The notes: generated by a model from the sequence alone, not told the origin. DNA of 64,000 bases from Monoplex corrugatus (GCA_030674185.1 JAPXFY010000015.1:23280986-23344985); one strand, 5' to 3'. Shown: positions 43,803 to 54,778, counted from the stretch's first letter. A program made the numbers and translations.

Positions 43803-45740
43803 GACAATAATAAGGACATCCAAGCTGTTGGCTCAGACGAGGAATTTGCACAGGCTTTTGACGCTAAGTACCATAAACTGAACTTGCCATCTGCAATTGC
43901 AAAAGAGGAATGGGAGAGGCTTGATAGAGAAATTGTCCAAAAAGTGGATACGCTACTAAGTACTACGAAGAAGCACCTTGGAACACAAATTGGCCACTTT
44001 TAGAGATATTGTATATGCAACATGTAGGGATGCTTATGAAGTAAAGCAATCAAAAGTGAAAACTCCACCCCAGAAATCCAGCCGCCAGCGTCAAATGGAG
44101 GAGATGAGAAGGAAGAAAAGGATTCTGAAGAAACAAATAAAGGCTGCTTCAGATTTTGATAAACAAGGGCTACTAGAGAAACTATTGTAACCCTCCTTCC
44201 ATTGAGGAATTTCCGAAACTTCAGGAGGATATCAGAAAAAAAGAATTGCGGATTCGAAATAGAAAAAAATTATAATATTCAGAATGAAGAATACGAAAAA
44301 TAGACAAGAGGGGGGAACTAAGTAAATAAAAGATATTAGAATTTAGATCAAAGAAAAAATACAACGCCAATAATTCCAATTACAAGTTTTTTTCATTTTC
44401 CGAACCAGTGGAACAGAGCACAGTGAAATGGAAAAAATCAAATCAAAATAATTTTAATATTGTTTGATGTAATGATGATGGCAAACAAGGGAAATAGGGA
44501 CTTAAGAGGACTCTGATTTAGAAACCTAACAGTCAAACCGGAGTCCCGCTCAGCCGATATCAAACCACAGACTGTGCTTTTGCCGCGCAGTTACAAAGTC
44601 ACATGACCAATCTGACCCAGAAATTAAACAACAACAATTCGCTAATATGCAAATCCAAGGTCACTAGAAATTACACAAAGACCAAACCTAAATTTTATTT
44701 CAACCCACCAAATTTTACTAGGTCACTAGAAATTACACAAAGATCAAACCTAAATTTTATTTCAACCCACCAAATTTTACTAAATATAAATTTTACTTTA
44801 CCTTTACAATACAATTTTTATTTATACTCAATCTTTCTATAGATCTAATATTCATGAAAGGGAGACAAGTCTCATTCCAAAACCCCCACCACAACAGACA
44901 CACTATGTAACCTCCCGAAGGTTTTCGGTAAGATACTTTTGAGGGGGGTTACACTACGGAAAGACTTCAAAGCAAAATACAGCGCCCTTAGCAAAGCAGA
45001 ATGAGCAAAGAAGAGGAGCAAAAATAAGAAAACCCAAGATTGCTTCTTTGAAGACTCCTTCCAATTTGCCAGGAACCTGTTTGAGCAGCCAAAATCCGGG
45101 GCACTCACAGCAAAACAACTCCGGAACAGCACCTCAGGAAAACATTCTAACCCAAGGAGTGAGGCACCGCTTGAAATCCAGGGTCTGGTTTGGCCTGCAA
45201 TGCCAGAAAAAATGTTGAATAACAACCCACCAACAATGGATGAAGTAAAGAAAGTGGTGGTGGAGAAAGCCACAGCCAAATCATCACCTGGGCCTGATGG
45301 AATATCTTATCTATTGTACAATAAGTGTCCCAGTGTCCTTGAGTGGCTCCACAAAATGATCAGATCAACATGAAGGAACATGAAGATCAGCAGCCAATGT
45401 ATGATAGCTGATGGAGTGTACATTCCAAAAGAACAGAACTCAAGTGACATCAGCCAGTTCAGGCCAATATTACTTCTGAACGTTGAACTTGAAGGGAAAA
45501 CCTTCTCTGTTATGGCAGCAAAACTGACCAAATACCAAATGGCACATAAATACCTGGATTTGTCAGTCCAAAAAGGAAGCATCCCAGGAGTGTCAGACTG
45601 TGTAGAGCATGCCACGATTATCTCAGAAGCAATCCAAAGAGCTAAAACTGAGAAGAAAAACCTCGACGTGGTCTGTCTTGATCTGGCAAATGCGTATGGA
45701 TCAGTCCCACTCAATATAATTCAACTGGCCCTGTAGCTGT
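43803..45740 (+). mobile_element. Second non-LTR element joined to the family A endonuclease
   Basis: Pieces in order: DEEFAQAFDAKYHKLNLPSA (from 43838), MEEMRRKKRILKKQIKAASD (from 44097), PPTMDEVKKVVVEKATAKSS followed by PGPDGISYLLYN (about 45229-45325), then RT motifs with DLANAYGSVPLNIIQLAL ending at 45736. This is the pre-RT and RT layout of a different LINE family (Nimb/R2-type resemblance only). Several frameshifts; no Y-x-D-D motif was seen, so the 3' half is missing. Confidence 0.6.
44658..44781. repeat. Tandem duplication, 62-bp unit, two copies
   Basis: AGGTCACTAGAAATTACACA and ACCTAAATTTTATTTCAACC recur 62 bp apart with one or two mismatches. Confidence 0.9.
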
Positions 45741-46099
45741 ACGCACTCGTACAATGTCCCAAAGAACATTCGAGAAATGCCGAAGAAGTATTTCCATGGC
45801 TTCTCAATGCAGTTGTCCACAAAAGAATACACCACAGATTGGATAAATTTGGAAGCGTGTGCTTGAAACAGCAATGAAACGAAAATAATAAAAAAAAAAG
45901 CATTTCACACTATCTTGCAGATGTCATACCACTACAAGGATGTGCTGAATGATATAAGTGTTTTGTAAGGAGTGGGGCCAATACTGAGGCCCAGGGAAGT
46001 ACAAAACTATAGATTAAGTTTTTGAAGTAAGAAAATGGTAGGCTTTCATGAAATGAATACAAATATTCAAGGCTTTTAAACACTTCTGTCAAGCCATTC

Positions 46100-46190
46100 T
46101 AACTGGTTCATCTTTGTTTGATGATAAAACTGCAGAAGTAGATAAGTAATGTAACTTTGATGATAAAACTGCAGAAGTAGATAAGTAATG
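46100..46190. repeat. Short tandem duplication
   Basis: TGATGATAAAACTGCAGAAG followed by TAGATAAGTAATG occurs twice, about 38 bp apart, near-identical. Confidence 0.85.
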
Positions 46191-47277
46191 CTGTAACTCT
46201 TTTAAGTATATACATGTATATAATCGCAGTGGATACCTTCTGCCCATAATTCCCATGTTCAAATACTGAAGGATAATAATGATTTGGGAAACTGGGAAGC
46301 TTGATTGGGATAACAATATTAACATTCAGCAAATTCAGAATCAAAACACTTCACTTATTTGATGCGAGGAAATGTTCCATTTCCAGATATGCTGAACTGG
46401 TGGAAACAGATATACAATTTCATTGTAAAAATTTGATTTGGGATTGTTGTCGCATTTTCACTGTTGGTTAATCTCCGACTTTCTAGTAATGGTTATTTAT
46501 GCTTGATAATCACGCATACTTCGGTTTTCTGTGTATGGGAGAAATGGGCAGAAAAAAACATGAAATTACTTGACTATGATGGAAATATAAGAAAAATGTA
46601 GAATCTAGCAATATTGTATGGAAAGAAATTACCTTGACTTAAAAGGATGAGAGTTTGACCTAGAATGGATAACAAATATGAAATAAGCAGGACGAACGAA
46701 CAGAGTTCATAATGAGACAAACAATGAATATATTTTTATGTCAACAAGTTCTGCAGTATTGTATTTTTCGTAGTCTACATACGAGGGACTCACCTAATAC
46801 GAAGCTGCAGGCTCTATCCTCTTGGCTCCAGGAGCGCTCATCTGTCCCCCTGAGGAGTAGATCTAGATCTAGGGACCTGTCTCAGTGTCTGCTAATCGTC
46901 AGTTCGTAGATCTTTCGGGAGCTCAGCTGGAGTGCAAAGGAGCTTTTTCTCCCGTCCTAGGGCGAAATTAGCTGTTGGTATGTCTTCTTCAGTCAATTCA
47001 TGTGGTAACAGGGAGATCATGGTCTTCCGCGGCTGCTGTTAATTCGTATCCTCTGGCTTCGATCATTCGGAGTAGTCCGTCGCCAAAGTCAACAACCGTT
47101 GAAATGATGCCCGGATGAAGTTTGATAGCACATGCGCGCTGTTATTGCACTCAGGTCAAGGTCGTATTATTCGAGCTTCTGTTCGTGCGCGACGCTACAG
47201 CAGATTAGAAAAGTACTGAACAAATCTCGCTGAACCTCCATACGTGCATGTTTAAAAGGGGTAACCTTGCTAATGAT
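46191..47277. other. Unassigned sequence
   Basis: No coding or repeat signal recognised between the second LINE and the LTR element. Confidence 0.3.
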
Positions 47278-47420
47278 TGCCATATTTCTTTCCTGATCTC
47301 ACGTGTATTTCATTTAACTCACTCAAGTTGCCATCTTATTTCCAGTCCTTAGCAATCAATCACAATTCAGGTAAATAAATAATTAACAAGGGAAGTAAAT
47401 CGTACATGTATTACCTGACA
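47278..47420 (-). repeat. 3' LTR of the Gypsy-type element
   Basis: About 143 bp running TG...TGACA on the + strand. It shares TTTCTTTCCTGATCT, the block around GCCATCTTATTTCCAGT, AGCAATCAATCACAA and TACATGTATTACCTGACA with the sequence at 51199-51375. The minus-strand sequence next to it, GAAGAAGGGAGT (47421-47432), is a good polypurine tract. Confidence 0.7.
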
Positions 47421-48360
47421 ACTCCCTTCTTCAGCTTAAATGACATTCAAAAATGTCTTCGATAGTTAATTGCATTATCATATTAGCTTGCTCTAAACAT
47501 CATATTATTATTTCATTTACATTAACATCATTTTCTAATAATTGTAGATATTTCATTACAGTCCAGTGATTGAAGCATCTGTCGCACTGCCTGCAAGTCT
47601 TTTGTCTTAGTTCATCACTATATAATTTGATGTCTTGAATCTCAGTTGAAACATTGTATCAGTCGAGTCATCATAGATCCAATATAGTTTTATGACCATT
47701 ACAATATATGTTTAATATTTTAAACACTGAAGTAAGTTTTATTTTCATTAAACAATTACCTTCATTGAAAATACCCATTCATTCTTTCACGCATTCTCAC
47801 AATGCTTCCACTTCTGGTTGTACTGTGTCTAAATGCCCTGTTTCTGATTTGTCTGTCTTTCTGCCTGGGTTGTTCATGTGTTTGTGAACATCAGTCTGTT
47901 TTTTTGTTTGACTGGTTTTTCGTGTCAAGTGATTGTTTGTGTCTACATCATAATTATTCACTCTCACTTTCTTCCAGGTATGTGTATTGTCTGTCAAGAT
48001 TTGTTTGCTTTTTGTCTGAATTTGAATGTGTTTTTGGCTATCTCAGTGTTTGTGATCTTATTGTCTTTCACTTTCGTCAGATCTCTTCTATTCCTCCTTG
48101 CTGTGCCTCATTCTGTTTGAATGTAATAGGATCTGGGTGTCTTTGCTGCTTTCAGAACTATGCCTGGTATCCATTCATTGTTGTCGATTACATAGCTTTT
48201 TTGGGGGGGAGGGGGGTTAGTTTGTACAGTTCCTTTGCTGCTTTGTCATAGTAGTGTTTTTATCTCTTTTGTTTTTCTTTTCTTTTTCTTTTTTCTATTT
48301 TATTTCATAGATTTCTTTGTTGGCACACTTAGTCTTGTTCTGAGTGTTCTGTTCATGAGA

Positions 48361-48960
48361 ATTTATGCGGGAGAGGGAAGTGTGTTGCTGATTGGGGCTG
48401 ATCTGTAGTTTAGTACAGCTGAGTACTCATCATTACCACTGTCCCTTGCCTCTTGCAGCAACTTTTTTAGTGTTTGTACCATCCTTTCTGCAAATCCATT
48501 TGACTGTGGATATTTTGGGCTTGATGTTGTGTGTTTGAATTCCCATTTTTGTGCAAACGTAGCAAATTCCTTACTTGCATATTGTGGTCCATTGTCAGAT
48601 ACCACTTCTTCTGGTATGCCACATCTGCTGAAGATGGATTTCATGTATCTGATTACTGTTGTGTCTGGTAGCAACTGATATTCAATAAAGTTTGAGTAGT
48701 AGTCAGCTACAAGTACATATTCATGATTTTTCCAAGAGAACAAAACTGTTCCAACTTTCTGCCATGGTTTTTGTGGTATTTCATGATCTAGCAGTGGTTC
48801 TTTTTGTTGTTTGTTTTTGTATTTTATGCACGTATGGCATGATTTTATCACATTTTCAATGTGTTGGTTCATGCCTGGCCAGAACATGAGTTTTCTGCCC
48901 CTGTTTTTGCTTTTTTCTATCCAAAATGACCTTCATGAACTCTCTCTATCAGTGGTTCAG
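48361..48960 (-). pseudogene. Gypsy-type integrase fragment
   Basis: The minus-strand frame (48887-48363 plus the few codons above it) contains a zinc-binding HHCC-type start (HEGHFG near 48935, then C-H-T-C in IKSCHTCIKYKN) and the DDE core with VADYYSNFIEY, then VSDNGPQYASKEF and the Glu helix ERMVQTLKKLL. The core D, D and E positions look present. The C-terminal part after SNTLPSPA is lost to a stop. Confidence 0.85.
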
Positions 48961-48964
48961 TGTA

Positions 48965-49640
48965 ATCAGACATCTGTGGAAAAACATTTCCCAGATAGCT
49001 GACCCTTCCCAAATTTATCTTTGCAAATCTTTTTTTTTTGCATTTGGATGCAGGTATTTATGTCATGGCTTCTATCTTTTGTGTATCTGGTCTGATGCCT
49101 TCTTTGCTAATGATGTGGCCAACATGTTTTATTTCTTTTTTGAAAATTCACATTTTTTTTCTTCAGAATTAGGTTGCTTTCTTTTGCTCTGTTTAAAGTT
49201 GCTGTCAATGCGTGATCACGTTCTGTTTGTGTGCGCCCTGTGACTAAAATGTCACCAACCCAGTTTTAAACTCTTGGTATGTCACTGAACAACTGTTTGA
49301 CACTTTAGTGAAAAACTTCACTTGAACTAGCAAGACACATTGGTAATCTTTTGAAAATATATCTGCCAAATGGTGTCTGCATGCAGCATAATTTTGAGCT
49401 TTCCTCGTCTAAAGATATTTGCCAGAATCCACTCTGTGCATCTAACTTGGTGAAGAATTCAGCTCCATCAAGTTGTGCTGTTACGTCTCCATCTGTTGGC
49501 ATGACAAAATGCTCTCTTTTTATGGCTTTGTTCAAATCGTTTGGATCCATGCAAATCCTCAATGTTGTGTCTGGCCTTTCTACAACAACCATGCTACTGA
49601 CCCAGTCTATTGGTCCTTATTGTTTTTCTATCACACCTAG
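48965..49640 (-). pseudogene. Gypsy-type reverse transcriptase fragment, catalytic motif altered
   Basis: The 49592-49305 piece has RICMDPNDLNKAIKREHF, FTKLDAQSGFWQISLDEES and TPFGRYIFKRLP, standard Gypsy RT blocks. Further down, the palm motif expected as Y-V-D-D reads W-V-G-D, then ILVTGRTQTERDHAL (about 49270-49205). A thumb/connection part with GHIIS/KEGIRPDTQKIEAM is detectable in other frames. Stops and frameshifts separate the pieces. Confidence 0.8.
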
Positions 49641-49737
49641 TTTTTCCATTCTGTCAAGCTCTACTTTGATTCTGCCTTTAAGTGCAAAAGGAACTTTTCT
49701 TGTTGGCTGTATAACTGGCTTGACATTTGGATCTACC

Positions 49738-50217
49738 TCAATGTGGTTTACTTAGACACCCCAATTGTTGGAATACCTCAGGATAATCTCTATATACCTT
49801 TTTAGCATCTACACTCAGGATTTGAATCATATTCAATTTTTCAATTGATTCAAGACTTAAGAGATGTGACTGATTTGTGTCTACTATAAAGAATTTCAAG
49901 TTTTTACCCATCAGATTAATGTTACAAGTACCAACAGTTTTTAATGTTTCACCTGTGTAGCTGGTCAGTTTTCTTTTGGTCTTTTTTATCACATGTTTTC
50001 TGTCCATTTTCTTGTATGTCTTTAATGGAATAGTGTTTGCCTGAGCACCTGTTTCAATTTTGAATTTAATGTTTTGATTGTGAACATTTGTAGTAACAAG
50101 TAATTCTTTTCCTTCAATTTTTGCCTTTGGTTTGTTCACTACACATACTCCAACTTGACTCTCTGAATCTGTGTCATAGTCAGTTTCTGTGTCAGTGTTT
50201 GACCTATCATCATGCAT
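49738..50217 (-). pseudogene. Gypsy-type aspartic protease region
   Basis: The minus-strand frame has KFKIETGAQANTIPLKTYKK, where the catalytic D-[ST]-G-A of retroviral-type proteases reads E-T-G-A. Later GTCNINLMGKNLKFFIVDT and LLSLESIEKLNMI fit the downstream protease/linker sequence. The Asp to Glu change would be expected to disable or strongly impair it. Confidence 0.8.
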
Positions 50218-50218
50218 G

Positions 50219-50400
50219 CTATGTACTTTTTCTTTGTACTTTTACAGCACTTCTTAAAGCGGTTATATTTTGAACACAGTGTACATTTTTTACCAAATGT
50301 GAGACATTTTCTTTGACCATGAATGTATCCACATCTTGTACACTTAATTTCCTTGTCATCTTTTTCATCTGTTTTGTCATGATGCTTTTTTCCCATGCAT
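50219..50400 (-). pseudogene. Gag nucleocapsid-like zinc-knuckle region
   Basis: The minus strand reads CTRCGYIHGQRKC and then CTLCSKYNRFKKC, i.e. two Cys-rich knuckles of the CxxCGxxHxxxxC type found in K02A2.6-like Gypsy elements. The frame is shifted relative to the adjoining protease. Confidence 0.75.
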
Positions 50401-50960
50401 TTGCATGACTGCTTTTATGACTATCACTATGTGATTTTATTTTGTGGATTTTCTCATCTGACTGCCATGATTTGCACTTTTGATGTAGAGTTTTCATGTG
50501 CTCTGCAAGTTTCAGTGCATTTCTCTAATGACAGACCTTTTATTTCAAGCAATTTTTTTAACATCATCATCTTTCACACCCACAACTGTTCTGTCTCTTA
50601 TCAGTCTGTCTTCTAAATCATCAAAGTTGCAAGATTTTGCAAGTTTTCTCAGTTCAGCAACATGCACTTCAACATTTTCAGAACTGTCTTGTGTTCTTTT
50701 GTTGAACAAGTATGCTTCATACACTTCATTGGTTTCACCGACAAAAAATCCTTTTTTTTTTCATAGGACAATGTCACTGTTCTTGTCACTTTCACCTTCT
50801 GCGAATGAAAATCCATCGACTAACTCCACCGCTTCTTCGCCGATGCTAGACAGAAAAACGGCATATCTGTATTGAGGAGTTTCTTGTTGCAGTCTTGAAG
50901 ATATTTCATAGTTCTTCTATGATCTTGTGAAGCGTGTCCAATCCTTGATAGAAGATCCAT
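50401..50960 (-). pseudogene. Gag region
   Basis: A candidate start codon at 50960 on the minus strand opens MDLLSRIGHASQDHRRTMKY. The body is broken by frameshifts before the zinc knuckles. Confidence 0.6.
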
Positions 50961-51169
50961 TATTTAGAGATAATTTTGATGGTGGTGGAACGTGGCATGT
51001 TGTTTTTCTCCTTGGTTCACTTCTTGCTGTCCTTCTTCGCTCGACGTCTTCGTTGACGATCGTTATGGACCTTAGGTTCTGAGCAACCGCGAACGTCCGT
51101 AACGTCGATTAATTCACAACTTCTTTTTTATGAATGAAGTTTAGATCAGCTGTTTTAAGGTTGTGGATC

Positions 51170-51198
51170 GTGTTACTGGATCTCTCTTTCTGACATCA
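51170..51198 (-). promoter_or_regulatory. Primer-binding-site-like sequence
   Basis: Immediately inside the 5' LTR the minus strand reads TGATGTCAGAAAGAGAGATCC. It resembles the TGGTGTCAGAAG-type primer-binding site used by some retroelements, with mismatches. The tRNA assignment is inference from memory of such sites. Confidence 0.4.
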
Positions 51199-51375
51199 TG
51201 TCATGTTTCTTTCCTGATCTTTCGTAAATTACGAGAAAAAATTCATGTGAGTCAGAATGTATTTTATTTAACTCGCTCAAGATGCCATCTTATTTCCAGT
51301 TCTTCGCAACCAATCACAAATCAGATATAATGATTAATTAATGAAGGAAATAAATCTTACATGTATTGCGTGACA
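51199..51375 (-). repeat. 5' LTR of the Gypsy-type element
   Basis: On the + strand it runs TGTCA...TGACA, i.e. with short inverted termini TGTCA/TGACA as expected of LTRs. It is about 34 bp longer than its partner at 47278-47420, mainly because of a segment around AAATTACGAGAAAAAATTCA absent from that copy. Confidence 0.7.
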
Positions 51376-51760
51376 ATCATCTATTTTTGATTTTTTGATT
51401 GTCTTGTGCTACACCTTTGATGAAGGAAGCGAGATTTGTAGCTGCCGCAGCGAGATCTTTGTTGTTCAAATTCATGGACACCCCACAATGAAATTTAATT
51501 CAGTCAGCAGGATTATCAAATTTGGAAAGGATCATGTCTAATGAGCTGTTTATTTCGTAAGGGTCATTCACAGCACGCGATCCTCCATCGAAGCAGTAAG
51601 ATCGTCTCAGTCTTCTTTAAAAGACACCTCTCAAAACGGGTCTTGGGTAGTTAGAATATGTGGAAGATCGTAGTTCTGGAATCTTTTCTGAGCGTGACGT
51701 TGAATGTTTGGGCTGTGAGATGTGTCTTTAGCTTTTGATGTCATGACGTTGTTCTTTCCT
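51376..51760. other. Unassigned sequence
   Basis: Flank of the LTR element; no exon or repeat recognised. Confidence 0.3.
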
Positions 51761-51974
51761 GTTCCCACTACCCCCCATGCATTTGTGTGTTTGTGTTCGT
51801 TCGTTATTTCTTTTCAAGTCTATTCACATATGTGCATGTAGAAGGAAAAAAAAAAGAATTAAAAATGAATGGACAAACAGACAGATAAGACAAAGGGGTG
51901 TCCATGGATTTAACCAACAACAGAAAAGCATTCAGAACTTTAGAACAGTCAGGCTTCATCAGTGTGTGCAGAGT

Positions 51975-52012
51975 TGTGTGTGTGTATGTGTATGCGTGTG
52001 TGTTTATATATG

Positions 52013-52100
<88 letters not shown>
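51975..52100. repeat. (GT)n microsatellite
   Basis: Near-pure GT array with GTAT interruptions at the start. Confidence 0.95.
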
Positions 52101-52102
<2 letters not shown>

Positions 52103-52418
52103 AAGAGCATGTAACTGCCTGTGATGGCGTATGATAAGTCATCTGTTATTGGTTGTGGGTTAAAGGGGGAAAAGAGGATTTTCCTATCGAATTAAAAGCA
52201 AACAAACAGTATCAGATGAGAGGTAAGGTATGAAATGATCGGGCTCAATCAAAGAAAACGGGACGTGCAGTAAATGCCTAGCAATGTGTAAATACACAGT
52301 GAAATCAGTATGTTTGTATTTCAAATTTGTAACTGATGCAGGGAAATAATGTATTTGCTGACAACACAAAAGATGATTAACTGTTATGTAATCAATACAG
52401 ATCTATGCATTGGATGGT

Positions 52419-52783
52419 TTACTGAATTAAGTTCGAAGTAAGTTGAGAAATAATCTGTAAACAAACATTAATTCCAGTGTTACATTGGGCTTTTATTTTG
52501 CTGTCTAATATAGCATTCGTTTCATGTTTAGAGAGCTGTAAATCAAGTTTTGTTCTGTCAGCTCTGTTCACTGCTGCACCTTTAGCTATTCTGTTGACCT
52601 GATCATTACATATGGTACCACAGTGGGATAAACAATGAATTAAGATATTTAGCTTAAATATTAACACATCATTTTCTTTATGGTCGCAACGTTTTAGGGA
52701 CTGTAATGCGCATTTCAAATCTACACATAATAAGATACTACAGAAAGGTAAGGGTAGACCCACTACATATTTCAGTGCCATTA
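52419..52783 (-). mobile_element. LINE RNase H domain, downstream part
   Basis: The minus strand encodes KYVVGLPLPF, ILLCVDLKCALQSLK (an Asp-containing RNase H block) and SHCGTICNDQVNRIAKGAA, close to the W-[IV]-P-S-H-x-G-I-x-G-N-[DE]-x-[AV]-D-x-x-A-K block of RNase HI in jockey/R1-type LINEs. A short deletion appears before SHCG, since the usual W-[IV]-P is absent. The frame joins that above 53069 once the SINE and one target duplication are ignored. Confidence 0.7.
52772..52783. repeat. SINE target-site duplication, copy 1
   Basis: TCAGTGCCATTA, repeated exactly at 53069-53080. Confidence 0.85.
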
Positions 52784-53068
52784 AAAAAGGTTAAAGGTTA
52801 AAGGTCCCATGGTCAATATGGCCGTAGGGGCGGTGAACTGTTAAAGATTCACCGTGTCTAGGGCACGGCATTATGAAAGGCGGAGCCCATCCCTCTCCTT
52901 TCGCCGCCTTTTTTAAACCTCCCCCGACCGAAGTCAGGTACCCATTCACTGCTGGGTGGACAGAGGGAGTTTTCAGGCCGGAAAAATCGAACCAGCGTTT
53001 AGCGGATTCGAACCACCGACCTTCCGCACCGCAGACGAGCGCTCTAACCACTCGACTACAGGCCCCCC
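52784..53068 (-). mobile_element. tRNA-derived SINE, complete, with target-site duplication
   Basis: On the minus strand a tRNA-like head reads CCTGTAGTCGAGTGGTTAGA (A box), then GGTCGGTGGTTCGAATCCGC (B box). A conserved-looking central part with GAATGGGTACCTGACTTCGG follows. The element ends in tandem AACCTTT units and a T-run. It lies between perfect 12-bp direct repeats. A gene for a functional tRNA is excluded by the position of the boxes and the long non-tRNA body. Confidence 0.9.
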
Positions 53069-53080
53069 TCAGTGCCATTA
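53069..53080. repeat. SINE target-site duplication, copy 2
   Basis: TCAGTGCCATTA, matching 52772-52783. Confidence 0.85.
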
Positions 53081-53219
53081 GGATGGCAATTAATTCAGAA
53101 GTGAAGATTAAATGTCCCTGTCTTAAAGAGTAAGCCTTTTGTTCTTTTAATTTTGGAATTACAAAGCCTGCGCTGGCTTCACCATCATCAAGAACAGAAT
53201 CATCAGTAAATATTTTCAA
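53081..53219 (-). mobile_element. LINE RNase H domain, upstream part
   Basis: Minus-strand frame: MKIFTDDSVLDDGEASAGFV, then IFTSELIAILMAL, the first Asp (T-D-[GD]-S) and Glu-helix ([TS]-E-L-x-A-I) blocks of RNase HI. It is cut by the SINE directly after the helix block. Confidence 0.75.
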
Positions 53220-53515
53220 GTGATGTAAATATCTTTATGCAGATGTGACAAAACATCAATTGCTAACAAGTGTGGATTGATATCTTACCTGAAGTCACTA
53301 TCAGTGTAGTTGTTATCAAAAGTTGCACTGGATAATTCCTAGGGGGGTAGAGAACAACACATCAATTTATGTGAAATATTAAACAAACATTAAACAACAA
53401 CCTAGACTGAACAGTTTCAAGATTCTTTGCAGTTTTCTGCATCTGGTGCTTCTTTGAATTGAAATGGTCTTAAAGTTTGTGGATACCTGTTCAGCTAGAG
53501 TTATTTTAACTGACT

Positions 53516-53776
53516 TCACAGCTGCACAAGACACAGTGACAGTGCTATGCCAGCATCTGTTATTTTTGAAAGCCGCTTGCTCATTTCCATGACATCAATC
53601 TTTCCTGAAATCCAACTCCTGACACAGCTTATTTGTGCAGTCTTTGATAAACCTTTTTGCTGCAGCAGACTCTCTCTCCAGAGGGTCAAAACATGGTCAC
53701 ACTCTTCAAAAATGTTGCAATCAGTGCTGCAAACAGGCCGCGCCTGACAAACAAAATAACCAGAAGTGACTGGCAT
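53516..53776 (-). mobile_element. LINE C-terminal fragment (possible)
   Basis: The minus strand has FEECDHVLTLWRESLL, like the [IV]-x-H-[FV]-L-x-x-C-x-x-[YF]-x-x-x-R motif after RNase H in jockey-type LINEs. It lies upstream of the RNase H piece on the same strand, so it must be a different copy or a rearrangement. Confidence 0.45.
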
Positions 53777-54500
53777 GGATCCGTGATCTGTCTCACATAC
53801 AGTAAGTGATCTATTGATTTTATGTGCATTTTCCTATGTACACCACCGAAAGGAAATCACTCGTTCAAACCAAATAGGAGAGGAGGCCACAACACTCGAG
53901 GAGGGGACGGAAGAGGAATGAATAGACGAAAATCACAGAAGAAGAAGAGGTTGATCATAGGCTTGTAACCCAACCCTACGGCTGTAACACGCCTAAAAAT
54001 CAAACCGTTTTCTTCCTCTATTAGACACAGGCATGTGACACACAAACATTTCTCCTCCATAGTCTCTCAGGGGGGCCCTATATGTTCAACTTGTCAGGAT
54101 GAAACTTCAGGACACTTTGGAGGACTTGCACTGAGTAAACATTGTAGATGGATTGTTCTTTCTTTTTGCTGAGGTTTCTTTCGTGATGTTAAGCGTGTGA
54201 ACTGTCCCTATCTTGTCGCTGAGGTGTATATTTGGGACAGACAAAAACATGCGTGATATTAAGCATATCATTTTCATTCATTGTCCACCACATCTTTTTG
54301 CACCGCTTGTTCACTAACTCCTTGTCAATCGAATCTGAGGTCACGGTGTAGGTAGGGCATACAGGGCTACACAATCAGAGATTTTGTCACAACAGTAAGG
54401 TGATACATGTCACTGGGATCGATGGTAATGATTCTATGGCGTTCCATTTTAGATTCTGACTGCGCAGTATAATTTGTTGTTAACCAGGCCCAAGAGATAC
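53777..54500. other. Unassigned sequence
   Basis: No convincing feature recognised. Confidence 0.3.
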
Positions 54501-54625
54501 CTGCAGTGTTGATCAGGACATTTTTGATAATACCGCTATTAATGCATCTGTAAAATGGATGAGACTGGACTGTGTAGTCCCAGTTTTCCCACCTGACCTA
54601 TATCTTGCTCGGTTCAGATTTTTTG
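54501..54625 (-). mobile_element. SINE body fragment, relative of 16105-16345
   Basis: Shares GTGTTGATCAGGA, GTAAAATGGATGAGA and ACTGTGTAGTCCCAG with the body at 16105-16200. The tRNA-like head is absent. Confidence 0.55.
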
Positions 54626-54685
54626 TGCCTTGCCGGTGGGGTTAGATCGTATTCACAACGTGCTCTGTCGACATTTTGACGTTTA

Positions 54686-54689
<4 letters not shown>

Positions 54690-54776
<87 letters not shown>
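54690..54776. repeat. (CA)n microsatellite
   Basis: Pure CA array of about 85 bp on the + strand. Confidence 0.98.

Positions 54777-54778
<2 letters not shown>

Larger units (their letters stand above)
47278..51375 (-). mobile_element. Degenerate Gypsy-type (Ty3-like) LTR retrotransposon
   Basis: Minus strand, order gag - zinc knuckle - protease - RT - integrase between two short related LTRs (51199-51375 and 47278-47420). About 3.8 kb internal, shorter than usual for this class. Frames are broken throughout. RNase H is missing between the RT and integrase pieces. Protease and RT catalytic residues are altered (see separate entries). I see no envelope frame. Resemblance is to invertebrate Gypsy elements of the K02A2.6-like type. 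The copy cannot be active. Confidence 0.85.

Noticed and set aside
10530..53068. tRNA genes at the A/B-box-like sequences
   Set aside because: Box spacing and stems do not form a complete tRNA and long non-tRNA bodies follow; these are SINEs or chance matches.
53223..53515. Intron-like spacing between two minus-strand LINE-type pieces
   Set aside because: LINEs do not have introns; the order (C-terminal piece before RNase H piece) indicates separate copies or rearrangement.
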